DNA of 64,000 bases from assembly GCF_002179965.1 (NCBI RefSeq), contig NZ_NGUQ01000015.1, positions 372,001 to 436,000 of the forward strand. The letters run 5' to 3'. The stretch is from Pandoraea sp. PE-S2T-3 (GTDB lineage: Bacteria > Pseudomonadota > Gammaproteobacteria > Burkholderiales > Burkholderiaceae). Below are positions 51,577 through 60,156 of this stretch, piece after piece. The translations under genes and the position numbers were made by a program. The notes beneath the pieces are model-generated. The model was given only the letters and a program-made list of their open reading frames with translations, made no database searches and was not told the DNA's origin. How positions within the stretch are numbered: position 1 is the first letter of the stretch; the number at the start of each line of letters is the position of its first letter.

Positions 51577-52975
51577 ACTCCTTGCGTACGTCGACGATTC
51601 GTCCGGCCAGCGCAGCGGCAGCGGCCATGGCGGGGCTCATCAGATGGGTGCGGGCTCCGCGCCCCTGACGGCCCTCGAAGTTGCGATTGGTCGTGGATGC
51701 ACAGCGCTGCCCGGGGGCCAGCACGTCGTCGTTCATTGCGAGACACATTGAACAGCCCGGTTGCCGCCATTCGAAGCCCGCGTCGAGCAGCACCTGTGCG
51801 ATGCCTTCCGCTTCCGCCTGATCGCGCACGCGTCCGGAGCCCGGCACCACCATCGCCCGTACCGACGACGCCACCTTGCGCCCACGCACCACCGATGCCA
51901 CTTCGCGCAAGTCTTCGATACGTGCGTTGGTGCACGATCCGATGAACACGTGGTCGATCGCTACGCCATCGATCGGTTGCCCCGCCGTCAGCCCCATATA
52001 GGCGAGTGCCTTGGTGGCACTGGCATCCGTCAGGGCATCGGCAGACAACGCCGGAATGCACTCGCCGATCGCAATCGCCTGATCGGGACTGGTACCCCAC
52101 GTTACGAACGGCGCCACGTGAGCGGCATCGAAAACGTGCTCGATATCGAACGCGGCGTCGTCGTCGGAGCGCAGTTCCCGCCACGCGTGCACCGCCGAGG
52201 CCAACGTGTCGGCATCCATGTCGCGAATGCGCGGAGCGACGTAGCTCACCGTGATGTCGTCCGGCGCAATGAGTGCCCCGCGTGCGCCCGCTTCCACGGT
52301 CATGTTGCACAACGTCATGCGTGCCTCTGCGCTCAGTGCGCCGATGGCCTCGCCGCAGTACTCCACGACGTAGCCCCGCGCGCCCTGTGCACCGATGCGC
52401 GCGATGATGTGCAGCACCAGATCCTTCGCTGTCGTGCCGCCCGGCAGTTGGCCGTCCACACGAATGCGCATGTCCTGCGCCACGCGATAGACCAGCGTCT
52501 GCGTCGCGAGCACGTGCTCCACTTCCGACGTGCCGATACCGAACCCCAGCGCACCCAAAGCGCCGTAAGTCGTCGTGTGACTATCGCCGCACAACACCAC
52601 CATGCCCGGGCGAATCAACCCGATCTCGGGTGCCACCACGTGCTCGATGCCCTGCTCCCGATCCTGCACGTCGAACAGGTGAATGCCGTGTTTCTCGCAA
52701 TTGCGTGTGAAGTTCGCGGCCTGATGCGACGCCGCCTCGATGGCGATCGTGCGGCGCGACGTGGCAACCGGATGCGTGGGAATCACGTGATCGACCACGC
52801 CCATTTGCTTCTGCGGGCAGCGCACGGGCAATTGCTTCTCGGCCAGCCCGGCAAATGCCTGCGGGCTGGTGTACTCGTTCATGATGTGCAGGTCGGCATA
52901 CAGCGCGACGTGCTGCGCATCGATCGGGAAGACCGTGTGAGCGTCCACGATCTTGCGATACATCGTTTGCCCCAT
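51557..52975 (-). CDS. leuC: 3-isopropylmalate dehydratase large subunit-like
   Basis: A 472-residue protein, normal length for LeuC. The [4Fe-4S] ligands are in VFIGSCTNARIEDL and PGCSMCLAMNDD; other landmarks are VVLCGDSHTTTYGALGALGF and NRNFEGRQGRGARTHL. The segment GVVDHVIPTHPVATSRRT differs from the biosynthetic LeuC stretch that reads DHNVST, in the substrate-side region, so the substrate may be changed (for example citramalate or another 2-alkylmalate). ATG 52975 is preferred. A LysR gene is divergent. Confidence 0.87.
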   Translation of the reverse strand: MGQTMYRKIVDAHTVFPIDAQHVALYADLHIMNEYTSPQAFAGLAEKQLPVRCPQKQMGVVDHVIPTHPVATSRRTIAIEAASHQAANFTRNCEKHGIHLFDVQDREQGIEHVVAPEIGLIRPGMVVLCGDSHTTTYGALGALGFGIGTSEVEHVLATQTLVYRVAQDMRIRVDGQLPGGTTAKDLVLHIIARIGAQGARGYVVEYCGEAIGALSAEARMTLCNMTVEAGARGALIAPDDITVSYVAPRIRDMDADTLASAVHAWRELRSDDDAAFDIEHVFDAAHVAPFVTWGTSPDQAIAIGECIPALSADALTDASATKALAYMGLTAGQPIDGVAIDHVFIGSCTNARIEDLREVASVVRGRKVASSVRAMVVPGSGRVRDQAEAEGIAQVLLDAGFEWRQPGCSMCLAMNDDVLAPGQRCASTTNRNFEGRQGRGARTHLMSPAMAAAAALAGRIVDVRKEFGYGQS

Positions 52976-53071
52976 GGGGCCCTCCTTGCGGGTGTCTCCT
53001 GTCACGGGCAACGCCCATTGATCCAGTCCCGCCAGTTTAATTTCGCGATGTTCCGTGCATAATGCAGACTT

Positions 53072-53090
53072 ATCTAAACCATTCTTAGAT
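53072..53090. promoter_or_regulatory. LysR-type operator candidate between leuC and LysR genes
   Basis: A perfect 6-base inverted repeat ATCTAA-ACCATTC-TTAGAT in an A/T-rich stretch, 11 bases before the LysR start and about 100 before leuC. The divergent arrangement and symmetry fit LysR control of the leuCD-transporter operon. Confidence 0.55.
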
Positions 53091-53101
53091 TTTTCTTAAC
53101 A

Positions 53102-54022
53102 ATGAACGCGATCGCCGATCTGGAATTCTTCGTGCGGCTGGTGCGCCACGGCAGCCTGTCGTCGCTGGCCCGCGATCTCGGCGTGACCCCGCCCGCTGTG
53201 AGCGCCCGCTTGGCGTTGCTGGAAAAACGGCTCGGTGTGCGGCTGCTCAACCGCACCACGCGACGTATCACGATGACCGAGGAAGGCGAGCGCTACCTGC
53301 GCGCGGGCTCATCGCTGCTCGAAGAGGTGCAGGAACTGGAGCGCATGGTGTCGAGCAGCCGCAACGTGCCGCAGGGGTTGCTCAAGGTGAATGCCACGTT
53401 CGGCTTCGGGCGGCGACACATCGTGCCGGCGCTCTCGGCGTTTCGGCAGCGCTATCCCGACGTGGAAGTGCAGTTGGAGTTGACCGACCGTCCGATGAAC
53501 CTCGCCGAGTCGGCGTTCGATGTGGGCATTCGACTGGGCGAATTACCCGATTCCCGCCTCGTGGCGAAACGGCTGGCGCATAACGAACGCTTTGTGTGCG
53601 CGTCGCCAAGCTATCTGAACGGACGCACCCTGCCGCGCACACCGGAAGACCTGCGCCAGCATCTTTGCATCGTGCTGCGCGAAAACGACACGGCCTACGG
53701 CACATGGCATTTCAACAAGGGCAAGCGCCAGCAACCCGTGAAAGTGCACGGTGCGATGAGCAGCAACGACGGGGAGGCCACGTTGAAATGGGCGCTCGAC
53801 GGGCACGGCGTGCTCATGCGCTCGGCATGGGAGGTGCAATCGTTCATCGATGACGGCCGACTCGTCCGGCTGTTGCCCGACTGGCACCTGCCCCCGGCGG
53901 ATGTCTACGCGGTGTATCCCGAGCGACTTAACCTGTCGGCAAAAGTACGCGTGTTCGTCGACTTTCTGGAAGGACATATGCGGGATGCCGGCCACTGGGG
54001 CAGCTACCCGGCATCGGTGTGA
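53102..54022 (+). CDS. LysR-family transcriptional regulator
   Basis: A 306-residue LysR protein: helix-turn-helix ADLEFFVRLVRHGSLSSLAR and VTPPAVSARLALLEKRLGVR, followed by an effector domain (GLLKVNATFGFGRRHIVPAL, FDVGIRLGELPDSRLVAKRL). It belongs to the CrgA/DmlR-like group; DmlR activates D-malate catabolism in E. coli, which fits the divergent leuCD-2HCT operon. It converges on the reductase gene, 27 bases between the stops. Confidence 0.9.
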   Translation: MNAIADLEFFVRLVRHGSLSSLARDLGVTPPAVSARLALLEKRLGVRLLNRTTRRITMTEEGERYLRAGSSLLEEVQELERMVSSSRNVPQGLLKVNATFGFGRRHIVPALSAFRQRYPDVEVQLELTDRPMNLAESAFDVGIRLGELPDSRLVAKRLAHNERFVCASPSYLNGRTLPRTPEDLRQHLCIVLRENDTAYGTWHFNKGKRQQPVKVHGAMSSNDGEATLKWALDGHGVLMRSAWEVQSFIDDGRLVRLLPDWHLPPADVYAVYPERLNLSAKVRVFVDFLEGHMRDAGHWGSYPASV

Positions 54023-54049
54023 ACTCGGGTGTGATCTTCGGTATGGACG

Positions 54050-55702
54050 TCAGTAGACGTCGCGGCGATACCGGCCCGATTCGGTGAGGGTGTCCAATAC
54101 TGCGCTACCGTCACGGCCGGACGCCCCGAGGGTCTCGACGAGCGCGGCATGCACCGAGGGGGCCATGCCCTGCAAGCTGCCGCAGACATAGATCGCGGCA
54201 CCGGCATCGATCCATGCACGGATATCGGACGCCGCGCGGCGTAAAGCATCCTGCACATAGCGGACGTCGCCGCCATCGCGCGACCATGCAAAATCGACAC
54301 GTTCGAGCACCCCATCGCGCTGCCATTGCGTGATGTCGTCGGCGAAGAATGCGTCATGACGGGCGTTGCGCTCTCCGAAGAGCAGCCAGTTGCGACGCGC
54401 CCCACGAGCAGCACGCGACTTCAAATGCGCGCGCAGACCGGCCAGCCCCGTGCCGTTGCCGATCAGAATCAGCGGCACGTCGTCAGCGGGTGGATGAAAC
54501 GCGCGGTTGGTGCGCACGCGCATCGCGATGCGCGTGTCGATGGCGGCGTGCTTTGTGAGCCAACCCGAGGCCAGCCCCAGACGGAAGCCGTCAGGCTGTG
54601 TTTCATCGGCATAACGGGCCTGACGCACCAGCAATTCCAACCGGCCATCAGCGGGCAGCGACGCGATCGAATATTCACGATGCGGCAGCGGCACCAGCAG
54701 ATCGACAAGTGCCTGCGGCGTATGCGCGAGCATCGCGCCGGTGGCATCCGACGCTGGCATGCGAGACGCCAGCGCCTGCACAAGCGTCATCGAGGTTCCG
54801 TCACATTGCACGGCAGCGTCGGCCGCGAAACCGGTATCGCGCAGCCAATCGGCAACGAACTGCGCCGAATGACGCGGGCCGATTTCCACGATATCGCCCG
54901 CCTGCCAGTTGAGGGAAGTGGCACCGTCTTCCGGCACGAGTGATAGCTGAAATGCCGGTGCACCAACGCTATCCGGGTTGAGCAGCACGCGTGATTGCAG
55001 ACGCCATGACGCGTAACTCGGCGGCTCCCAGTCGGCAATCTCTGCGCCGCCCGCCATCGCCGAAAGCTGGTGCTGCCAGTGACGAATGGCTCCGGCGTCG
55101 CCGTTATCGACCTCGATGGTGTCGAACATTGCCTGTGCGCCGCTCGCCTCCAGCCAATGCGTCAACCGATGCCCGAAGGCACAGAATTCCGTATAAGTGC
55201 GGTCGCCCAGCGCCAGCACGCCGTAGCGCAGGCCGGGCAGTGCGAGCGCACGGTTCATCATCTTGCGTGTGAACCCGGACGCGCTATCCGGAACATCGCC
55301 CTCGCCCGTCGTGCTGACGATGAAGAGCGCTTGCCTGCACGCCATCAGTGCGTCGGCGTTCAATGCATCGATCGAGATCGGACGTATGGCCACGCCCGCA
55401 TCGCGTAAAGCTGTGGTCGTATTCACCGCGAGGAGTTCAGCGAAACCGGTCTGGCTTGCATAGACGACAAGCGTGGTCGCTTCCGGTGACGTGCTCGGGC
55501 TCGCCGCTTCAAACGCAGACTGACGCGAGCGCCGTCGATGCGCACCGATTACGGCGAGGCTTCCCGCAAGATAGGCGAGCAGCACGCCCCCTGCCATCAA
55601 CGGACGCGCGGGACTCACCCACGCCAGCGCGGCACCCGCCACAGACGTTGCGCTCAGTCCTAGTGTCGACCAGTGGAACGCTGCGGATTTAACGGTACTC
55701 AT
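54050..55702 (-). CDS. Membrane-anchored CysJ-like diflavin reductase
   Basis: A 550-residue protein: two N-terminal membrane segments (about 12-50), a flavodoxin domain (LVVYASQTGFAELLA, VSTTGEGDVPDSA), an FAD domain (REYSIASLP, 342-350) and an NADPH domain (LILIGNGTGLAGLRAHLKSR; C-terminal RYRRDVY). This resembles the sulfite reductase flavoprotein family with an added anchor. It would pass electrons from NADPH through FAD and FMN to a membrane partner, such as the PepSY protein of the same operon. Its start overlaps the apbE stop (ATGA). Confidence 0.85.
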   Translation of the reverse strand: MSTVKSAAFHWSTLGLSATSVAGAALAWVSPARPLMAGGVLLAYLAGSLAVIGAHRRRSRQSAFEAASPSTSPEATTLVVYASQTGFAELLAVNTTTALRDAGVAIRPISIDALNADALMACRQALFIVSTTGEGDVPDSASGFTRKMMNRALALPGLRYGVLALGDRTYTEFCAFGHRLTHWLEASGAQAMFDTIEVDNGDAGAIRHWQHQLSAMAGGAEIADWEPPSYASWRLQSRVLLNPDSVGAPAFQLSLVPEDGATSLNWQAGDIVEIGPRHSAQFVADWLRDTGFAADAAVQCDGTSMTLVQALASRMPASDATGAMLAHTPQALVDLLVPLPHREYSIASLPADGRLELLVRQARYADETQPDGFRLGLASGWLTKHAAIDTRIAMRVRTNRAFHPPADDVPLILIGNGTGLAGLRAHLKSRAARGARRNWLLFGERNARHDAFFADDITQWQRDGVLERVDFAWSRDGGDVRYVQDALRRAASDIRAWIDAGAAIYVCGSLQGMAPSVHAALVETLGASGRDGSAVLDTLTESGRYRRDVY

Positions 55703-56793
55703 GAATACATCGCCCGATACGCAGGCGTCACCGTCTCGCGAAAGCCGTCGGGAACACGCATCACAAAGCGTGCGGCGATGTCGCGCGCGGTAGCGAGCTG
55801 CATGCCCGCCTGCGGGCCGAGCACAGTGAGCGCGGTCGACCAGGCGTCGGCCAGCATGCATTCACGATGCACGACGCTGACCGATGCCAATGCGTGACTC
55901 GCCGGATAACCCGTGCGTGGATCGAGCGTGTGCGCATATCGCTTCGAAGGCGCCGACGTTTGCGATGCATCAATGAAGAAACGGCGATAGTCGCCGGACG
56001 TCGCCACACTCAGCCCGTGCAACGCGACGAGATCCTGCGCGATACCTGCGGCCTCGGAATTGGCCTTCGTCACAGGCGCTTCCAGTTCGACCCACCACGG
56101 CATGCCATCGGGTTTGACGCCTTCACCGCGCAGCTCGCCGCCAATCTCGACAAGATGGTGCGCGATGCCCACGTCAGTAAGCGCCAACGACACGGCATCG
56201 ACCGCAAAGCCCTTGGCAATCGCGCAGAGATCAAGCGATATGCCACCGGGTTGCTGCACACGCTTGCCCTGAATATCGAGCACCACGCGCGCCCAGCCAC
56301 AGCGCTCGCGTGCGGACATGACCTCATCCACACTCGGCGCGACTTCGCGACGTGGTGCGGGGCCGAAACCCCACAGATCGACGAGCGGTCCCGCGCTGGG
56401 ATCGTATGCACCGCCGCTCTCGCGGGCGACACGCAACGCGGTTTCCAGCACATGAAAGGCATCGTCCGGCAGCGCGATCCATTGCCCTGCTTCTGCACGA
56501 TTGAGCGCGCTGATGTCCGAGTCGTCGCGCCAATTGCTCATCTGCGCATCCACGCGCGCGAGGACCGCGCGAATGCACGCGTCGGTCCCGGCGTCGGTCC
56601 CCGCATCGTCACGTGCATTTGCAACGTCTGCCGGCTGCACATACGCGACCGACCACGTCGTGCCCATCGTCTGCCCGGCCAGATGTCTGAGCCGCCCACC
56701 GGCGTGCGGTTGCACACCGGCAGACGTCATCTGCAACGGCACGAGCACACGTGGCTCGTGCCGTACTTCGACAGGCAGGTCGAGAGGCGTCAT
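55699..56793 (-). CDS. apbE: FAD:protein FMN transferase
   Basis: A 364-residue ApbE-family protein: GQTMGTTWSVAYVQPAD near the start, LSVATSGDYRRFF and the conserved metal/nucleotide-site TLDPRTGYPASHALASVSVV near the end. ApbE attaches FMN covalently to Thr in target proteins of the periplasm or membrane. I see no lipobox or clear signal peptide, unlike many ApbE proteins. In this operon the target may be one of the neighbouring exported proteins. Confidence 0.9.
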   Translation of the reverse strand: MTPLDLPVEVRHEPRVLVPLQMTSAGVQPHAGGRLRHLAGQTMGTTWSVAYVQPADVANARDDAGTDAGTDACIRAVLARVDAQMSNWRDDSDISALNRAEAGQWIALPDDAFHVLETALRVARESGGAYDPSAGPLVDLWGFGPAPRREVAPSVDEVMSARERCGWARVVLDIQGKRVQQPGGISLDLCAIAKGFAVDAVSLALTDVGIAHHLVEIGGELRGEGVKPDGMPWWVELEAPVTKANSEAAGIAQDLVALHGLSVATSGDYRRFFIDASQTSAPSKRYAHTLDPRTGYPASHALASVSVVHRECMLADAWSTALTVLGPQAGMQLATARDIAARFVMRVPDGFRETVTPAYRAMYS

Positions 56794-56832
56794 GGGCGCG
56801 AAGTGAGGACTAACCGGGGGCAGATTGCCGCC

Positions 56833-57654
56833 TTACTGCGGCAGCACTTCCACAGTTGCGGCATATGCCGCACGGCGTGCCTTGGCCGGCTTGATCGAGA
56901 CCTTGTCGTCACGCACATCAGCTTCAAACCAATACATGCCCGGGGCAGGCCACTTCACGCTGAACTTGCCATCGGCATCGGTCGTGACCGACAGATCGTT
57001 GAGCTTGTCACGGTAGCGAATGCCGCCCGGCACCACTTCCACTTTCACGTTGGCCGCCGGCTTGCCGTCGTGCAGCAGACGGAAGCTCGCCGTGCTGCCC
57101 TCGACCAGATCGTTCGGATGCGAGATCGGTGCCAGCTCAAGCCCTTGACCGGTCGTGGCCAGCGCCGTCGTCGTGGGCTTGCCGCGCGTGACAAACGACT
57201 CGACACGCGACAGGCCTTCCGTCACTTGCAGGTCTTGCGCGTTAGCGGGTACTTCCTTCGCAAACGCTTCCGGCGAACCGCGCCAGCGTTTGGTCTCGGC
57301 ACCCACCTTGTAGCTCGCCGACAGCCCGTGGTTCACGACAGCGATCTTGTACGTCCCGTCCTGCGTGAGATGCACGTCGAAGACACTGCGATAGCGGCCC
57401 GTCGATGCGTTCTCGGCCTTCACCGGCTTGCCGTCCGGCGCCGTCACGGCGAGGCCGTCCAGACGCATCGGGAAATGCTCAAAGTAGAACAGGTCGTTCG
57501 AAACCGCGGCGTCCACCGTCACCCACGGATCGTTGCCCGACAGCACGGTGGCCGATGGCAGCAACCACTGGCGGTGGGCCTGTGCGGCGAGCGGTGCCAA
57601 TGCGGCGATGGCCAGTGCAGAGACGAGAGACAGCTTCTTCAGCGAGAACTTCAT
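56833..57654 (-). CDS. DUF4198 periplasmic protein (mature N-terminal His)
   Basis: A 273-residue protein: signal peptide MKFSLKKLSLVSALAIAALA with predicted cleavage AQA-HRQW after residue 26, so the mature chain starts His-Arg-Gln-Trp. The DUF4198 features follow: LLPSATVLSGNDPWVTVDAA, NDLFYFEHFPM and a C-terminal Ig-like domain (FSVKWPAPGMYWFEADVRD). Relatives occur near metal (Ni, Co, Fe) uptake genes. Position in the PepSY/ApbE operon suggests a metal-linked role. Confidence 0.83.
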   Translation of the reverse strand: MKFSLKKLSLVSALAIAALAPLAAQAHRQWLLPSATVLSGNDPWVTVDAAVSNDLFYFEHFPMRLDGLAVTAPDGKPVKAENASTGRYRSVFDVHLTQDGTYKIAVVNHGLSASYKVGAETKRWRGSPEAFAKEVPANAQDLQVTEGLSRVESFVTRGKPTTTALATTGQGLELAPISHPNDLVEGSTASFRLLHDGKPAANVKVEVVPGGIRYRDKLNDLSVTTDADGKFSVKWPAPGMYWFEADVRDDKVSIKPAKARRAAYAATVEVLPQ

Positions 57655-57715
57655 GATCAGCTCCTGTACAGCGATTCTGGAAAGAGGAATTCGGTAGTGA
57701 GGTGGCAGTCGCGGC

Positions 57716-58240
57716 TCAGGGCTTCACGCTCAGCGACACCGCGCCGAGTTCGTGTTCGCCCTTGACCTGCGCCGACTTCGCGTCCGCAGGCGGCCACGTG
57801 AAAGGCACGCGAATCAGTTCGCGGCCGCCCACTTCACGGGCCGCTTCCACCACGAGTTGGTACTCACCGGCGGCCAGCTTGCCCAGCGGCGCCTTGCCGT
57901 CGACAAATGTCAGCGAGTGCTCACCGGGGGCTCTCGTCGCGCCCGACACACCGTCGGCCGGCATCGTCATGTCGCGCCCTGCCTTACGCCACCACTGGCG
58001 CATGTCCTTGAGCCACTTGGTGCCTTCGGCATTCTTGAGCTTGCCGTCGTACCAGACCGACAACGTCGTCACGGGCGACTGATCCGCCTTTTCGATCCAC
58101 ATCGCCACATACGGACGGTGATACTCCGCCACGTTCAGACGCGGAATTTCGACCTTGACGGTCATCTCGGCGGCCGCCGCATTGCCCGCGAATGGTGCTG
58201 CCACCAGACCGGTCAACGTGACGGAAAGCATTCGACGCAT
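57716..58240 (-). CDS. DUF2271 periplasmic protein
   Basis: A 174-residue protein: signal peptide (cleavage near NAAAAEM), then the DUF2271 beta domain with VEIPRLNVAEYHRPYVAMWI, SPVTTLSVWYDGKLKNAEGT and the end EHELGAVSLSVKP. DUF2271 proteins co-occur with PepSY, DUF4198 and ApbE in iron-responsive loci; the function is unknown. It lies 61 bases before the DUF4198 gene. Confidence 0.85.
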   Translation of the reverse strand: MRRMLSVTLTGLVAAPFAGNAAAAEMTVKVEIPRLNVAEYHRPYVAMWIEKADQSPVTTLSVWYDGKLKNAEGTKWLKDMRQWWRKAGRDMTMPADGVSGATRAPGEHSLTFVDGKAPLGKLAAGEYQLVVEAAREVGGRELIRVPFTWPPADAKSAQVKGEHELGAVSLSVKP

Positions 58241-58352
58241 GGCTATCCCCTATCGAGCAAACCTCGGGTTGAGTTCAGATTGAAGTACTAGGAAAACGAT
58301 ATCGACACTACCGATGCGCGCCCCGATTCGGTCGCTGCGTCTCGGTGAATGC

Positions 58353-58988
58353 TCAGTGAATGAACAGAATGACGAGCAGCAACGGGATGACGAGTCCCAG
58401 ACCGACCAGCGGCCATGTCGCCATGCGGTTGCCCGCATGCAGCTTGAGCAGAAACAAGCCGGTCACGCTGAACACCAGACACGCCAGCGCGAACACGTCG
58501 ATAAAGAGGCTCCACGCGTTGCCGGTATTGCGGCCCTTGTGCAGGTCATTCAAATAGGAAATCCAGCCGCGTGTGGTCAGTTCGTACTGGGTCTCACCGC
58601 TCTGCAAATCCACACTCACCCAGGCATCACCACCCGGGCGTGGCAACGCGACGTAAATCTCGTCGGCCGACCACTCGGCCTCGCGGCCCTCGGCATCGAT
58701 GGCGAGCGACGTGTGCAGCCAATCGGCGAGCGCCGCCGGTACCGGGCCTTTGTCCTTGTGGGGTGTCTCACCAAGCTGCGTCAGCAGGGCATCGGGCACC
58801 TGCGCCGCGCGCTTGACGACTTGGGGGTGAGCTTCAATCTGCCCTGCGTGGTTGAGCGTGAAGCCCGTGATCGCGAACAGCATCATGCCGAGCAGACAAA
58901 TCGCCGAACTGATCCAGTGCCACTGGTGCAGGTGTTTGAGCCAGAACGCGCGCCGCTGCCGGCCGGCACCGAGCTGGAGTTCGTTCAT
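58353..58988 (-). CDS. PepSY-associated membrane protein, operon head
   Basis: A 211-residue protein with three to four membrane helices (WISSAICLLGMMLFAITGFT; LFIDVFALACLVFSVTGLFL; the C-terminal VGLGLVIPLLLVILF) and a PepSY-type periplasmic segment. HLHQWHWISSAI and the WISYLNDLHKGRNTG region carry His residues that may bind heme, as in PepSY-TM reductases. It is the first gene after a Fur-like site. It may pass electrons from the diflavin reductase to a periplasmic acceptor such as ferric chelates. Confidence 0.83.
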   Translation of the reverse strand: MNELQLGAGRQRRAFWLKHLHQWHWISSAICLLGMMLFAITGFTLNHAGQIEAHPQVVKRAAQVPDALLTQLGETPHKDKGPVPAALADWLHTSLAIDAEGREAEWSADEIYVALPRPGGDAWVSVDLQSGETQYELTTRGWISYLNDLHKGRNTGNAWSLFIDVFALACLVFSVTGLFLLKLHAGNRMATWPLVGLGLVIPLLLVILFIH

Positions 58989-59099
58989 TGCGGAATTCGG
59001 GACATCGAGGCGGGCCTAGGGATGGCGGGCATGGCAGTCATCGTAGTGTCATGGCGAGCCGACTTTCGCGCGCCGCACTATCTCAGGGAAACTGAAAAT

Positions 59100-59119
59100 T
59101 GCAATGATAATCGTTTGCA
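59100..59119. promoter_or_regulatory. Fur-box candidate upstream of PepSY/ApbE operon
   Basis: TGCAATGATAATCGTTTGCA resembles the Fur consensus (GATAATGATAATCATTATC) and is near-palindromic; it lies about 110 bases before the PepSY start. A second inverted repeat, CAAGAC-AATC-GTCTTG (59125-59140), is next to it. Iron repression of the minus-strand operon is inferred. Confidence 0.7.
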
Positions 59120-59156
59120 TTTGACAAGACAATCGTCTTGATGTGAAGACGAGCAT

Positions 59157-59203
59157 AAGAAAAGCCGGGGGTGCCGGGTCATTGCTGACCCAGTGCCCCC
59201 GGC
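59157..59203 (-). terminator. Rho-independent terminator of the outer-membrane protein gene
   Basis: Stem GCCGGGGG / CCCCCGGC with an upper stem GGGTCA-TTGC-TGACCC; on the minus strand it is followed by TTTTCTTA. It begins about 70 bases after the stop of the minus-strand gene at 59275 and insulates the PepSY operon. Confidence 0.88.
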
Positions 59204-59274
59204 AGGTGAGATCGTCACAGGCCGTGTGATGACGGCGACGAGTACGGTTGCGCGAGATTTAACGCGCTATCGAT

Positions 59275-60009
59275 TTACCAGCGCACGGTCACCCCGGCCA
59301 GCCACGAGTAATCGTAGGTCTGCGGGTTGAGCCCCCGGCGATAGCCCACGTCCAGATCGAGCCACGGCTTCGGGCTGTAGATGGCGCCGACGATCATGAA
59401 TGCCGGGCTGGTCGGCTGTGCGAAATCGGGATTCTGCGACGTACCGATATCGAGCAGCAGGCGAGTCGTCGGCAGCACGCGATACAACACGGCCCCCGAG
59501 ACTTTCCAGACCGTTTCGCGCACGCCCTGCCGGTTCGGTTGATACACCGCGCCGCCGTTGACGAGGAACGTCCAGTCATCGATTTCGTATTGCGCGAGCA
59601 AGGTTGCGCCGGCGTTCACGCGACCTGTGCCGAGGCCGCGCGAGTCGTTGCCGGTCGGGAGCGTGAGGTAAGGCTTGAGGCCGAGGCTGAAGGCCCCGTC
59701 GTCATACAGGCGCCATTTCGCGCCGAGTTCCAGATCGGCGATGCCGGTCGCTGCGGTATCGGAACGTTGCTGAACGTGGGTGTACGGCACGTTGGCGTAG
59801 AGATCCAGCGCTTCGCCGAAGCCACGCGTGAGCGTGCTGTTCCAGAGAAATTGGCGGCCCGTGTCGGGTTGCTTGGCGGTGGCTTCGCCATTCGTTTCGA
59901 ACTGCCAGTTGCCGTCGCCTTGGGTGCCCGTGTCGTCGGTCACGAGCGGATGCGCGGCGAAGGCGCTGAGGGGACAAGCCAAAGCCAGCGAGATGAGTTG
60001 CTTCTTCAT
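59275..60009 (-). CDS. Outer-membrane protein, MetA-pathway-of-phenol-degradation type
   Basis: About 244 residues: signal peptide (MKKQLISLALACPLSAFA, cleavage near AFAAHP), then HPLVTDDTGTQGDGNWQFET and amphipathic beta strands such as LYANVPYTHVQQ, KWRLYDDGAFSLGLKPYLTL and PWLDLDVGYRRGLN, ending SWLAGVTVRW with an aromatic terminus. This fits the phenol-degradation MetA-like (PF13557) outer membrane beta-barrel family, often annotated as transporter. Substrate unknown. ATG 60030 is an alternative start. Confidence 0.8.
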   Translation of the reverse strand: MKKQLISLALACPLSAFAAHPLVTDDTGTQGDGNWQFETNGEATAKQPDTGRQFLWNSTLTRGFGEALDLYANVPYTHVQQRSDTAATGIADLELGAKWRLYDDGAFSLGLKPYLTLPTGNDSRGLGTGRVNAGATLLAQYEIDDWTFLVNGGAVYQPNRQGVRETVWKVSGAVLYRVLPTTRLLLDIGTSQNPDFAQPTSPAFMIVGAIYSPKPWLDLDVGYRRGLNPQTYDYSWLAGVTVRW

Positions 60010-60156
60010 GAGTCGTTCGCTCTTTTTCATGCTGCCCCGCGTGCGCTGCACGGGGGCTTGTGTGGGTCACCTGCCCGCGCCCGTCCACCGGACGGTCGGA
60101 CGCGGGCATGGCTGCGTGTGATGCAGTGATTGGTAGTGGCTGCCTGAGACCTCAGC

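Noticed and set aside
55867-57765. 632-codon plus-strand open frame opposite apbE and DUF4198
   Set aside because: It crosses two genuine minus-strand genes with clear family motifs and has shadow-type composition.
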